From a virus, in the IMG/VR virus record IMGVR_UViG_3300028654_000001, positions 186,001-250,000 of that record: a stretch of 64,000 nt of DNA, one strand, 5' to 3'. Under the pieces are notes generated by a model. The model saw only the letters and a program-made list of their open reading frames with translations, ran no database searches and had not been told where the DNA came from. This document shows positions 24,207-32,668 of this stretch, in pieces; position 1 is the first letter of the stretch, and each line of letters starts with the position of its first letter. A program made the position numbers and the translations under genes.

Positions 24207-24424
24207 CTTGGAGGGAACCTAGTCACACACGGGCCAGGTAGGCTACTGTCGTTAGTGATTCGTTCGACCCTCACTTTTAACTTGCTCACCTCGCTTGATT
24301 CTGGCATCTCAGCATACACAGATTCAAGATGAGGCAGGCAGAATACTACCTCAATGCGGTGATCTCCTAGGTCATAGATCAATAAGTAATCCGCTGGCTG
24401 ACCGCAGAGAATACACGTTGGCAT
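24188..24424 (-). CDS. small zinc-finger-like protein
   Basis: 78 residues: CILCGQPAD at the N-terminus, then CLPHLESVY, which together could coordinate one zinc (CxxC...CxxH). Convergent with thymidine kinase, overlapping by 19 nt. Function unknown. Confidence 0.6.
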   Translation of the reverse strand: MPTCILCGQPADYLLIYDLGDHRIEVVFCLPHLESVYAEMPESSEVSKLKVRVERITNDSSLPGPCVTRFPPSQDSIG

Positions 24425-24443
24425 TTGTTAACTGACAGGCTAA

Positions 24444-24746
24444 TTAGGAGTTATTGATCCGATCAAACCGAGTAGGTGGCTTATCCGTATACATAGTGGA
24501 CTGCGTGGTCCTTGCCACGTCTACGGAGGGTGGCTCTTCCTCCTCAACCTCTTCCTCCTCCACCTCAGGTTCCACTTGGTTGATGATCATAGGTTGTTGC
24601 GCAAAATTTGCGAGTAAGGCTTTCCACCCAAGAAGAATGTGGTTGGAGATAGTAGCTAGCAGATTGTAGGTAGATCCAATAACAACAATCACTATAAATG
24701 TAGCTAATCCTGGGTTGGCATGAACCCATATCCAGACCTGACTCAT
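24444..24746 (-). CDS. single-pass membrane protein with C-terminal TRFDR tag
   Basis: 100 residues from ATG 24746 (longer GTG start at 24767 possible). One membrane helix (PGLATFIVIVVIGSTYNLLATI), then an acidic linker (VEPEVEEEEVEEEEPP), ending KPPTRFDRINNS. The acidic linker followed by the tag resembles the arrangement in 12805-13557. Confidence 0.65.
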   Translation of the reverse strand: MSQVWIWVHANPGLATFIVIVVIGSTYNLLATISNHILLGWKALLANFAQQPMIINQVEPEVEEEEVEEEEPPSVDVARTTQSTMYTDKPPTRFDRINNS

Positions 24747-24777
24747 CACGGGGACAGTATACCCCAATTTGGGTATC

Positions 24778-24783
24778 GGTGTA
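24778..24783 (+). promoter_or_regulatory. GGTGTA element, longer spacing
   Basis: Plus strand, 23 nt before the ATG of the ParB-like gene; spacing is longer than the usual 8-12 nt. Confidence 0.35.
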
Positions 24784-24806
24784 ACTAGATTGCTGGACCA
24801 ACTAGC

Positions 24807-26780
24807 ATGGATAAGATTGAACTTAGAAAAGTAGGGGACTTAGTTCCGCACCCATTCAATTTGAAGTACTTCTTGGAACCATCAGCTGATCCAAGCTTCT
24901 TGGCAATTCGAGAGTCCATTGCAAGGGAAGGAATTCAAGAGCCGCTTATAATCAAGGCTGATGGGACCATCCTCTCAGGTAACCTACGGTATGCAGGGTT
25001 AGTTTGGTCTCTCGCTGAAAAGTTTAAGAATGCTCCTAATATCAAGAAGCTCGTTAATGAGTCTCTGGTTCCAATTAGGATACACGCTGAATTTGCCAGT
25101 GAAGCTGATGAGGTTCTCTATCTTATCAGGTCAAACTTGGATCGACGCCAATTCACTCAGGAGCGAAAAGCAGCCATCTGGGACTTGTGGAGAAGCGAGT
25201 ATGAATCCCTAACTAAGAGGAAGCCTGGGCGACCAAAGGCTGATGCTCCAAAGGTTGAGAGCCCAAAGGATGTAGCTGCAAAGCTAGGGATCACAGTAAA
25301 GTCTGCTGATGCTCTAGTCGTTGTCAAGAACAGTCCGCTTGTTCCTCAATCGATCCGAATGAGGGTGTTCAATGAAAAGATTTCAGCAAACATCGTAGCT
25401 AAAGCTGTTGCATTCGCCGAAGAGGAAGCCGCTAGAGAACAGAGGGATCCTGTTCAAGTTGATGTGCTTAGGTATCTAGAGAACCCGCCTCCCAAGAAAT
25501 TCTCAGATACCCTTCAAGAGACCATCTCCAAACCTACTCCTGAAAAGCCTACTGTAGTCAAACCCGTCATTGAGAAACCTACTGAAAAGCCTACTGTAGT
25601 CAAGAAAGCTATCCCTGTAGAACCCGCTCCTATCCCTGACCCTGAACCTTCCTTCGAAGACGTTCTGGTTCAAGTAGAGGAACCCCAGGTATCTACTGTA
25701 GAGGTTGTTGAAACCTCCCCTGACGAGTCAGAGATTGCTGCCTCTGTACCTCCTGCCGTCGAGACTGACGAGCCCTCAGTTAGCGAGCCTGAATTACCTG
25801 AGTACTACCCAGCAACAGATGAGATTGACGAATCCGAGCTATTGTTCGACGCTGGGTTAGACCCCACTGATCCTTCTGGAAGCGGAACCCCAGATCCGCT
25901 TCAGTTACCAGAGACCCCCGGGTTTATAGATCTCCACACTGAGTACCCCATCAGTGAGATCAAAATCGATAACAACCCGGAGAAGCTGGAATCTTGGAAA
26001 GAAGCCTTCCTCAGAGACCAGCTAGCTCCAGCGAATACCCCGGAGCCCTCCAACTACGACAAGGCTATCGAAGTTCTAACCGAGCAGGCCGTTGAGAATC
26101 GTGTGGCCAGCGCTAGGAAGATCATCGAAGCCTTGCTTGGGGAAGTCATTCTCAATGAGAACATTACTGGCAATCTTGTAGGGCTCCACAAGAGCCTGGA
26201 TACCTTCCTTAAAGATATTGGAGCCATCTCCAACGTAGCACCAGCCGAGCAGAACCCCTACCTCTCTGGCTTGCCAACGGACATCAAAGGGCAACTCCTT
26301 CTAAGCCAGTCCTTCGTCAGTGGCATCACCGAGGTGGATGATCCAGAGGAGACTCGAGACTTACTATTGAACATTATTCAAGATGCCAAAGTCTCCGTCA
26401 ACAACCTGACCAACTCCAAACGCTCCCTTGAGCCCAATGGGTTGTTCTGTGTGGATTGTCTAGCACCTCAATTCAAGACAATTCACGGAGATGTCTGTGA
26501 GAACGGTCATGGTGGAGCCCCTGGGATCACAGATGCCCAGATGCAGCAGGAGAAAGCTAAGAGACAAGCTAAGAGTGAGCCTCCTAAAGTGACCCCTGTC
26601 GAAGATATTGACTTCGACAATATTGACTTGAGCGATGACCCCGTACCCACCTCCTCAGATCTGAAAGAATCAGATCTGGACGATCTTGCAACAAGCATCC
26701 TGTCATCACACCCACCGAAGGGGGACCCTGTGGTAGATATCCTTGAAGAATTCTCGGATGTACTTGGCGGATTGGTGTAG
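24807..26780 (+). CDS. ParB-like protein with long disordered region
   Basis: 657 residues. The N-terminal 75 match a ParB/Srx-type nuclease or CTPase fold (VGDLVPHPFN, GIQEPLIIKADGTILSGNLRYAG). A helical region with LDRRQFTQERKAAIWDLW and a helix-turn-helix-like stretch (VAAKLGITVKSADALVVV) follows. Residues about 225-390 are Pro/Glu-rich and repetitive (EKPTVVKP and EKPTVVKK). The C-terminal third is helical with a zinc-ribbon-like CVDCLAP...CENGH near 560. Might bind phage or host DNA. Lies directly before an AAA ATPase. Confidence 0.75.
   Translation: MDKIELRKVGDLVPHPFNLKYFLEPSADPSFLAIRESIAREGIQEPLIIKADGTILSGNLRYAGLVWSLAEKFKNAPNIKKLVNESLVPIRIHAEFASEADEVLYLIRSNLDRRQFTQERKAAIWDLWRSEYESLTKRKPGRPKADAPKVESPKDVAAKLGITVKSADALVVVKNSPLVPQSIRMRVFNEKISANIVAKAVAFAEEEAAREQRDPVQVDVLRYLENPPPKKFSDTLQETISKPTPEKPTVVKPVIEKPTEKPTVVKKAIPVEPAPIPDPEPSFEDVLVQVEEPQVSTVEVVETSPDESEIAASVPPAVETDEPSVSEPELPEYYPATDEIDESELLFDAGLDPTDPSGSGTPDPLQLPETPGFIDLHTEYPISEIKIDNNPEKLESWKEAFLRDQLAPANTPEPSNYDKAIEVLTEQAVENRVASARKIIEALLGEVILNENITGNLVGLHKSLDTFLKDIGAISNVAPAEQNPYLSGLPTDIKGQLLLSQSFVSGITEVDDPEETRDLLLNIIQDAKVSVNNLTNSKRSLEPNGLFCVDCLAPQFKTIHGDVCENGHGGAPGITDAQMQQEKAKRQAKSEPPKVTPVEDIDFDNIDLSDDPVPTSSDLKESDLDDLATSILSSHPPKGDPVVDILEEFSDVLGGLV
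26774..26779 (+). promoter_or_regulatory. GGTGTA over a stop codon, longer spacing
   Basis: Plus strand, 24 nt before the ATG at 26804; may simply encode the final Val-stop of the ParB-like protein. Confidence 0.2.
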
Positions 26781-26803
26781 TCATCTAGGCACAGAAGCCT
26801 AAA

Positions 26804-28042
26804 ATGACTACAGCTCTTGCACGACCTAAGTTTTCGTGGAGGAAAGTTCTCGCTTTCGCGACTGATATCCTCCAAAAGCTTCCGAATCGAAGTGATGGGG
26901 TTCTGGCTATCATTGTCAAGTCTCTTTCCATTGTTGACTCATTCAACGTCCAAATGAACAAGGGTAAGTCAACTGCCCTGTTCGACTTCTTCGGCGATCT
27001 AGACTTGATTGAGGTAACCAATGCCCAGTTTGTCAGCTTGTTCTACTCAACAGGACTGAGGGACAGCTTCAAGATCATCAAATTCGAGATGGGGGATTAT
27101 GTAGAGATCGTGAGAGCCGAACACACTGGGATCGGTACTCTCTACTTCGTTGAGTGGCACTGGGGAAGTAAACCAGAACCTTCTGCTGACTTCTGGCATA
27201 CCAAGGGGTTCAACTTTGAGAAAGCTCTCGAGGTACTTTGGGACAAGTTCCACGGACGCCTCCATCTAGGGATCACCCAAGACCGAAGTGGGGAGCTCAA
27301 GTCAACCTATTCGGAGATTCCCGAGCCAAAAGATCCACTCTTAGGGAAGACCGCGGCCGTCCTTGACGAGTTCAAGGAGCAACACCTACTCTACATGAAG
27401 GATAAGATCCCGAGAACCTATCTGTTCTGCGGAAAGCAGGGGATCGGTAAGACATGCTTCTGTCTTCGACTCTCTCAACTCACCGGCGGTCGAACTCTGC
27501 GCATTGATGCCTGTGGGATCACCTCGGTTGGAGTCAAGGACCTAGACTTCATCATCAATGGTCTGTGCCCTAACTTCCTAATCGTGGATGACATCGACCG
27601 AGCTCCGGAATTGGAGAAGTCCCTCCCAACCCTGTTCTCAATCCTCTCAGACTTCAAGTGCAAGCACCCCAATGTCACCGTGGCCTTGACCATCAATGAC
27701 ATCACTAAACTTGACCCAGCCCTTCTGAGGCCAGGTCGTATTGATGAGATCATCGAGTTTGAACCACCCGATGAAGAAGAGCGTAGTCAAATTCTTGAGG
27801 GGTATCTGAAAGAGTTCGAGGTAGCCACTGAGGTAGACCTGAAGAGGATCGCTGAGTCTACTGAGGGGTTAACCGCCGCCTACCTTCGAGAAGTAGCCCT
27901 TCAACTCCGGTATCGCCCCCAAGAGAGAGTATTGAAGGTCATCAACCGGATGAACGATCTTGCCAGCGCCAAAGAGGAAAAGAAGAAAGAAACTAAGTGT
28001 AGCGAACCCGTTGGAAACTCGGCCCGCGCGACTCCGGTGTAA
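26804..28042 (+). CDS. BCS1-like AAA ATPase
   Basis: 412 residues. The N-terminal ~190 residues have no known motif. AAA domain: Walker A GKQGIGKT (about 211-218), Walker B FLIVDDIDRA, sensor 1 ALTIND and the Arg-rich LDPALLRPGRIDEIIEF of BCS1/FtsH-type AAA proteins. Such ATPases remodel or thread proteins. Its pairing with a ParB-like gene and a second AAA gene at 39654 is notable. C-terminus Lys/Glu-rich. Confidence 0.85.
   Translation: MTTALARPKFSWRKVLAFATDILQKLPNRSDGVLAIIVKSLSIVDSFNVQMNKGKSTALFDFFGDLDLIEVTNAQFVSLFYSTGLRDSFKIIKFEMGDYVEIVRAEHTGIGTLYFVEWHWGSKPEPSADFWHTKGFNFEKALEVLWDKFHGRLHLGITQDRSGELKSTYSEIPEPKDPLLGKTAAVLDEFKEQHLLYMKDKIPRTYLFCGKQGIGKTCFCLRLSQLTGGRTLRIDACGITSVGVKDLDFIINGLCPNFLIVDDIDRAPELEKSLPTLFSILSDFKCKHPNVTVALTINDITKLDPALLRPGRIDEIIEFEPPDEEERSQILEGYLKEFEVATEVDLKRIAESTEGLTAAYLREVALQLRYRPQERVLKVINRMNDLASAKEEKKKETKCSEPVGNSARATPV
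28036..28041 (+). promoter_or_regulatory. GGTGTA element overlapping a stop codon
   Basis: Plus strand, 9 nt before the ATG at 28051. Confidence 0.4.
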
Positions 28043-28050
28043 TTAGGGCC

Positions 28051-28344
28051 ATGACTCCCGATAAGATTATGACGGCTTGTCATAAGTACAAGGAACTCCT
28101 CTTTGGATACCAGCCCATTAGCTTCCCAACAGCAGAGATGATCCCAGCCCTTGAAAGGGATTGCCGAGACTACAACAGGGAAAGTAGTCTTCAACACGCC
28201 ATGTGGATGTGCACTGCCATAGAGGAGCAGGTGAAAAATGGTAAGTGCTCCAAAGCCGAACGCTGGCTATGCTTCATTCAAGGGGTTCTCTGGATGAACG
28301 GGATCTGCAGCATCGATGAGATGAGAGACGATAATCGGGATTAG
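28051..28344 (+). CDS. conserved phage hypothetical protein
   Basis: 97 residues. MTPDKIMTACHKYKELL, LQHAMWMCTAIEEQV and KAERWLCFIQGVLWMNGICSIDEMRDDN follow a pattern seen in small helical phage proteins (HA.WMC..I......K..RWL.FIQG.LW..G...I.E....N). No known function. Confidence 0.75.
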   Translation: MTPDKIMTACHKYKELLFGYQPISFPTAEMIPALERDCRDYNRESSLQHAMWMCTAIEEQVKNGKCSKAERWLCFIQGVLWMNGICSIDEMRDDNRD

Positions 28345-29471
28345 GTAGCAGCTGCTATAGCTGATTTCCTGCTTTTACCCCTACGAATTAGGGAGATATT
28401 AGAGTGATGAGTCTTGTATATCTTTGCAAGGTGAGTTCCCGGTAAGGAACTGGCTAGTATCTCCTGAACCTCATTATCTGTAAGTTTGGTGGCATAGTGG
28501 GTTTCACCACGAGGTCGACTCTCAGGGTGCAAACGAGACCCAGAGCGATCCCCACGTGGGACTCGCTCTGGGTTGGTAATAGAACTATGTCTCCCTTTCC
28601 TAGACATATCTATCATATTGTCTAGTTGAGTCCCCTCAAATAAGTGGTCTGGGTTGGCACAGCTCCTATTATCACACTTGTGGAGCGCAAACATTCCTGG
28701 GAGCAACTTACGCCCAAGCTTGGCTTCTAGTACTATACTGGTGACCCTACGTGTCTTTCTATTCACCCCTATCAAACCATACCTGTCATTACTTGAACCA
28801 GTACAAGTCCAACAACGGCCTAATTCCTCACGTAGTGTAGGCCCATTAATGTTCAGGTGCTGGATCAAAACTTCCGCAATTCGCATTCCGTGGAAGTATG
28901 CTGATTGTTCTTTCAAAACTTGAAGCTCCGCTGACACAACTACTTGCGGATTCAGAAGGTGCTTCCAAGTTAAACCCTTACAGATCTTTTGAATACAACT
29001 CTTGTTTACTCCAAACTTAGTGGCAAGCCACTGATAGCTCTCATGACTAATACGAATTTCCTGAATCATGTCTGCAGTGAGCTTAGAGTTCGAATTACCA
29101 GACCCACCCCTACTTTGAAGCACTTGCCTACAACACCTGCCCTTGGTGACCTTATCCACCATATTGTCTCTTGTTGTGCCTTCGAACAAGTGACTCGGTT
29201 CAAAACATGAGGGGTTGTCGCACCTGTGACATGAGAGCATACCAGAAGTAAGAGGGCGTTTTAGCTTGGCTTCCAATACCAAACGACTAGCCTGGTAGTG
29301 ATTTCTACCGATCATTACCCGGTAACGCTCACCGATCCGACTACTAGACTTTTCTAAGCACGGGCCTAAATCCTGTCGTACAACTACCTCAATCAGATTG
29401 TAAGTGATCCGATCCGCCAGAGCACGACCATGATAGATCATGGTCATATTGTAAATGTTTTGGATACTCAT
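28341..29471 (-). CDS. double HNH endonuclease
   Basis: About 376 residues from ATG 29471; a longer frame to 29567 would cover the hairpin at 29500-29531. Two tandem HNH units: LEAKLKRPLTSGMLSCHRCDNPSCFEPSHLFEG and LEAKLGRKLLPGMFALHKCDNRSCANPDHLFEG, each with the HxCDNxxCxxPxHLF core of phage HNH nucleases, and each followed by a helix-turn-helix-like segment (MIQEIRISHESYQWLATKFGV; VQEILASSLPGTHLAKIY). Likely a homing endonuclease. Confidence 0.85.
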   Translation of the reverse strand: MSIQNIYNMTMIYHGRALADRITYNLIEVVVRQDLGPCLEKSSSRIGERYRVMIGRNHYQASRLVLEAKLKRPLTSGMLSCHRCDNPSCFEPSHLFEGTTRDNMVDKVTKGRCCRQVLQSRGGSGNSNSKLTADMIQEIRISHESYQWLATKFGVNKSCIQKICKGLTWKHLLNPQVVVSAELQVLKEQSAYFHGMRIAEVLIQHLNINGPTLREELGRCWTCTGSSNDRYGLIGVNRKTRRVTSIVLEAKLGRKLLPGMFALHKCDNRSCANPDHLFEGTQLDNMIDMSRKGRHSSITNPERVPRGDRSGSRLHPESRPRGETHYATKLTDNEVQEILASSLPGTHLAKIYKTHHSNISLIRRGKSRKSAIAAAT

Positions 29472-29499
29472 TGGCTCTAATAGATAGACATTAAATGAA

Positions 29500-29531
29500 G
29501 TATATGGTTTAGGGGTACCTAAACCATATAC
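29500..29531. terminator. perfect 14-bp inverted repeat
   Basis: GTATATGGTTTAGG (29500-29513) and CCTAAACCATATAC (29518-29531) around a 4-nt loop. It lies just after the peptidase stop and before the HNH start on the minus strand. Continuing leftward, the minus strand reads TTCATTTAATG, a weak U-tract. It could be a terminator or a regulatory hairpin. Confidence 0.5.
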
Positions 29532-29547
29532 CACACTGCCGATTTTA

Positions 29548-30561
29548 CTACAATGCTTCGGTAACAATCACCCAGAAGTCTGAACACAGGTTTGTGTTCT
29601 TGATGTAGTCATAACTGGCCCAATAATAGCCATTTAGCCCCCAATCAACTCCCCATGAATTGCGTACCAAGAAGGCACCCTTGGAGTTCGCTCTAAAGGG
29701 GTTGATCATGTTATCATTATATCCGACAAGGCATTGCGCGTGTCCGCCTTGGAGTTGCTCAGACGAACTTGGGAGATCCAAGAAGCCCTTAGTAGCCATG
29801 TCCTGGGACATGAAGTAGTCATAAACCTGAAACCCATAACCCACGAGCAAACCAGAGGCAATAGAGGCCTTCATTGTCGCTAGATCACCATCCGTAATAG
29901 AGTGGTAACTAGTGATCTTCTTGGCTGAGGCTGCTGTCCAGATTGCTTGAGGGGGCTTGACCGTAAACTTGGTAATATCATACGGCCAGGATGCCTCATC
30001 TGCGCAACCGTACTGGGCACCAGCTTTGATAGTGTCACGAATTGTCGCCCCTGAGTCCTCATTGACTGTGTTTTCTATAGTCCTAGTAACGTAGTACTCA
30101 AACAACCTGCTGACCTGGATCAGCTTCGTGGGAGTCGGCGTTGGGGTTGGTGTAGGAGTCGGCGTTGGAGCTGGTGTAGGAGTCGGCGTTGGAGCTGGTG
30201 GGGGTGTAACCGTTGTTAGGTAAGAGATCACCCCAGATGCAGATACTGTAATACCAGATACTGTAACCGTTGCCCCTGCTGCCATAGCGGAGCCAACAAT
30301 GGACTTTTTAGCACCCTTGCTGATCTCATCCGCTTCAACCATTCCGGCGAACATATTGGCGGTACAAGATCCAAGTTGCCCTTGATCCTCAATCGTGCTG
30401 CAGCCTGACCTGAGGTCAACAGAAGTAGGGGCTGCTGTTAGCAACCCTTGAGGTAATTTAACTCGGAATGCTTCATCCCGAGCGTCAAAGGTTTGTTTTC
30501 TCCATCCACCAAGGTGAACTTGGCGAACAGAACCGTCATGAGTGTGGTGTGCTCTGAGCAT
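29548..30561 (-). CDS. papain-like cysteine peptidase with Pro-Thr repeat insert
   Basis: 337 residues. C1A triad: C66 in EDQGQLGSCTA, His in GGHAQCLVGY (about 284) and Asn in VRNSWGVDWG (about 309), plus SRLFEYYVTR. Between the Cys helix and RLFEYY sits an insert of about 80 residues: a Val/Ser-rich stretch and a Pro-Thr repeat (about 117-144). No signal peptide or propeptide is evident. Cys, His and Asn are all present, so it should be active. Target unknown. Confidence 0.85.
   Translation of the reverse strand: MLRAHHTHDGSVRQVHLGGWRKQTFDARDEAFRVKLPQGLLTAAPTSVDLRSGCSTIEDQGQLGSCTANMFAGMVEADEISKGAKKSIVGSAMAAGATVTVSGITVSASGVISYLTTVTPPPAPTPTPTPAPTPTPTPTPTPTPTKLIQVSRLFEYYVTRTIENTVNEDSGATIRDTIKAGAQYGCADEASWPYDITKFTVKPPQAIWTAASAKKITSYHSITDGDLATMKASIASGLLVGYGFQVYDYFMSQDMATKGFLDLPSSSEQLQGGHAQCLVGYNDNMINPFRANSKGAFLVRNSWGVDWGLNGYYWASYDYIKNTNLCSDFWVIVTEAL
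30118..30205. repeat. short tandem repeat coding Pro-Thr linker
   Basis: A roughly 30-nt unit (GGAGTCGGCGTTGG plus a variable end), repeated about three times and made of GGTGT/GGAGT hexamer-like subunits. It encodes the Pro-Thr linker of the peptidase on the minus strand. Likely to vary in copy number. Confidence 0.6.
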
Positions 30562-30595
30562 ACCCCAGAGGGGTAATAAGTGGATTAGTATCTGA

Positions 30596-31156
30596 CTATT
30601 TTTTCACGTTTGAGCTAACCTCAAAGGCTGCCCACGCCTCACTCAGCCCCATGAGTTCCGGATGGAACCCGAGCTCCAACATCTCATCATAAGCATCGTC
30701 TTTTGGCATATCCCCAGAGAGAACTCGATGTCGACCAATCAAGTACCCAGTTCGGTCATGGCCATGGGTGCAATGAACTAGAACCCCATCCCTCTTCAGG
30801 ATGATGAAATCGGCTTGAGCCACCTTCTCTGGATCAGGCTTTAGAAATGTATTCGTGAAGTCATTGATGATATCCTTGTCCCCATCAGGTTGAATACTCA
30901 GGACGTAGACCCACAACCCAACAGAAGTAGCGCCAGAGTCACTACCCTCGGATTCGAAGTTCAGTTTGACAACTACGTTGATCCCTAGCCCCTTTAGATA
31001 CCTCCAATCATCGATACTCTGAGGCTGCCCTGATCTCCAAACCCCTGGCTTCACCTGAATTAGGTTCGGAATGTTGTGCGAGTAAACTGTCTTTTTCCCG
31101 ATGACAGCTAAGATCCAAATCCAGATAGTGTGAAAGAACTTCTTGATGCTTGCCAT
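30596..31156 (-). CDS. dual-specificity / tyrosine phosphatase-like protein
   Basis: 186 residues. A hydrophobic N-terminal helix (residues 7-20, FFHTIWIWILAVIG) suggests a membrane anchor or signal. VWRSGQPQ (40-46) and VHCTHGHDRTG (127-137) give the HCxxGxxR signature with C129 and R135, typical of bacterial DSP/PTP-like phosphatases. Could dephosphorylate proteins or RNA 5' ends. Confidence 0.82.
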   Translation of the reverse strand: MASIKKFFHTIWIWILAVIGKKTVYSHNIPNLIQVKPGVWRSGQPQSIDDWRYLKGLGINVVVKLNFESEGSDSGATSVGLWVYVLSIQPDGDKDIINDFTNTFLKPDPEKVAQADFIILKRDGVLVHCTHGHDRTGYLIGRHRVLSGDMPKDDAYDEMLELGFHPELMGLSEAWAAFEVSSNVKK

Positions 31157-31185
31157 TCCATGGCATTTTGATAAGAATATTAGTA

Positions 31186-31434
31186 ATGAACCGGTTTACC
31201 CGAATCCTGAGTGAGAGTCACCTGCCCTATGATATGAGGCAAACAAGGATTGTCTACCTCAAGCTATACGATGATTGTAGGGTAGGGGACCCCGGAGTTA
31301 GAGATACACTCAACCCATGTGACTACTTCAAATATGGTACCGCCAGCGGTGATTGTGAATCCGATGGCCACTACATGTGCAAGGAATGTAAGTGTCTGAC
31401 ACCACTCAAGGCAGGGCGAGCACTTTCAGAGTAG
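31186..31434 (+). CDS. small Cys-containing protein
   Basis: 82 residues from ATG 31186; an earlier in-frame start at 31150 would overlap the divergent phosphatase. CDYFKYG...CESDGHYMCKECKCL gives clustered Cys that may bind zinc. Convergent with the HAD gene, overlapping by 29 nt. Function unknown. Confidence 0.55.
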   Translation: MNRFTRILSESHLPYDMRQTRIVYLKLYDDCRVGDPGVRDTLNPCDYFKYGTASGDCESDGHYMCKECKCLTPLKAGRALSE

Positions 31435-31951
31435 GCTCAATGTGGGTTGAGGATAAACCCCTTGCATAGTCGGTCTTGATCAGATGATCCTTCAAGTAAT
31501 CCATATCATCATCATCGTCAAGAATGACAAAATGATCGACTGGATTCCGGTCCATCCACTCTTGGATCTCGTGCCCTCGACAGGTATGGTCCCACCGATC
31601 TAGGTTGGTGGCCGTCATATCAACGATATCGCCTTGAAACCCCTTGAACTTCAGTATCCTTTCAAGGGCTTCCAAAGGATGACTGTATCTCCACGAAGAT
31701 GAGATCACTACTTTAGCCCCAGACTTAGCTAGGATCTCATTAAGAACAACGACTGCCTTTGTGTCGATGCTGAGGATACTATTTAGGATTGTCGACCGAG
31801 GACAAGGTGGATCAAAGAGATATCCAAGGTCACACGCTAATTCGAACTCAACTGGATTCGGAGTGGTGTCCGCTTTGATAGTCTTTAGGTGCTTTGATGA
31901 GTTGAGTACCCCGTCCAGATCAAGAAATAGTATACTAGTGTACTGTGCCAT
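31406..31951 (-). CDS. HAD-superfamily hydrolase
   Basis: 181 residues. Motif I LFLDLDGVLNS (D11, D13), motif II VVISSSWR, and motif IV HFVILDDDDDMDYL. This HAD branch occurs in phage and RNA-repair-associated phosphatases. Likely a phosphatase; substrate unknown. The start is supported by GGTGTA 12 nt upstream. Confidence 0.82.
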   Translation of the reverse strand: MAQYTSILFLDLDGVLNSSKHLKTIKADTTPNPVEFELACDLGYLFDPPCPRSTILNSILSIDTKAVVVLNEILAKSGAKVVISSSWRYSHPLEALERILKFKGFQGDIVDMTATNLDRWDHTCRGHEIQEWMDRNPVDHFVILDDDDDMDYLKDHLIKTDYARGLSSTHIEPTLKVLALP

Positions 31952-31963
31952 CTAGTAATCAAG

Positions 31964-31969
31964 TACACC
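31964..31969 (-). promoter_or_regulatory. GGTGTA element
   Basis: Minus strand, 12 nt before the ATG of the HAD gene. Confidence 0.5.
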
Positions 31970-32003
31970 TCACATCAGAAAGTTTTTATGACAAACACTT
32001 GGC

Positions 32004-32141
32004 ATGAAGACTATAATTGTTACAGTGCTACTTTCCTGCTCTTTACTTAGTTGCTCAAAAACCAAAGCACCTGAAAGCCCAGTAACCGCTCAAACACAAA
32101 GGTCTGATGCTGATGCTGGTGCTGACGCTGACGTTGAGTAA
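32004..32141 (+). CDS. 45-residue lipoprotein
   Basis: MKTIIVTVLLSCSLLSCSK: basic start, hydrophobic core, and a lipobox LLSC with the lipidated Cys at residue 17 (an alternative Cys at 12). The mature part is short and acidic, with Asp-Ala repeats from GATGCT/GACGCT codons. Phage lipoproteins this small can act in superinfection exclusion or lysis inhibition, but that is inference. Followed by a strong hairpin. Confidence 0.65.
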   Translation: MKTIIVTVLLSCSLLSCSKTKAPESPVTAQTQRSDADAGADADVE

Positions 32142-32149
32142 TAAACAAT

Positions 32150-32184
32150 CGGGTCAGGGGAGCCACAACATCCCCCCTGACCCG
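32150..32184. terminator. bidirectional hairpin between convergent genes
   Basis: CGGGTCAGGGG (32150-32160) pairs with CCCCTGACCCG (32174-32184), an 11-bp GC-rich stem with a 13-nt loop, placed between the lipoprotein gene and the leftward gene ending at 32196. There is no U-run on the plus side, so efficiency there is uncertain; the minus side continues GATTGTTTATTA. Confidence 0.6.
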
Positions 32185-32195
32185 ACCGAGAGCTT

Positions 32196-32564
32196 CTAGC
32201 GTCGACGAGAAGATCTACTACGAGCCTTCGGCTCTGCCTTTGCTCTTGGGGCCACAGGAAGTTTTACGGCTCTCTTCTGATGAGACCGTCTTGGGGAAAC
32301 TTCAGCCTCTGGTTCAGTTGTTGGAGCAAATGGAATCTTTGGAGTTCGTCGAGCTATAGAAACTGGATCAGTACCAATATTGACTCGAGATCCAGCTTTA
32401 CTACCTCTACGTTCCTCCCCTATGAGCCTAGCTATCTGAATGGTTAGAGCAACCGGATCCAAGACATTTGGAGAACTTACGGGACTAATCTTTCGCTCCC
32501 GATATACGTCCACAGCTTCGGCTAAATCTTGGGAAACTTGTTGCGCTTCTCGACTCAACGGCAT
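32196..32564 (-). CDS. small basic protein
   Basis: 122 residues from ATG 32564, preceded by a near-perfect AGGAGG. Helical N-terminus (LSREAQQVSQDLAEAVDVYRE), a central helix, then a basic tail ending KARSRSSRRR, suited to nucleic-acid binding. TATAGT lies just upstream on the same strand. No family recognised. Confidence 0.65.
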   Translation of the reverse strand: MPLSREAQQVSQDLAEAVDVYRERKISPVSSPNVLDPVALTIQIARLIGEERRGSKAGSRVNIGTDPVSIARRTPKIPFAPTTEPEAEVSPRRSHQKRAVKLPVAPRAKAEPKARSRSSRRR

Positions 32565-32652
32565 GATTCCTCCTACTATACTCTTTAGAATCCGGTGGAA
32601 ACTACACCAGAAGCACCGAGTTTGCATCAAGTTTTTGCAAGACCACCAAAAA

Positions 32653-32658
32653 GGTGTA
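32653..32658 (+). promoter_or_regulatory. GGTGTA element
   Basis: Plus strand, 10 nt before the GTG at 32669. Confidence 0.5.
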
Positions 32659-32668
32659 AGCTTAGCTC

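Noticed and set aside
32101-32141. GATGCT/GACGCT repeats as a tandem repeat locus
   Set aside because: Only five or so codons in the acidic tail of the small lipoprotein; low complexity, not a repeat array.
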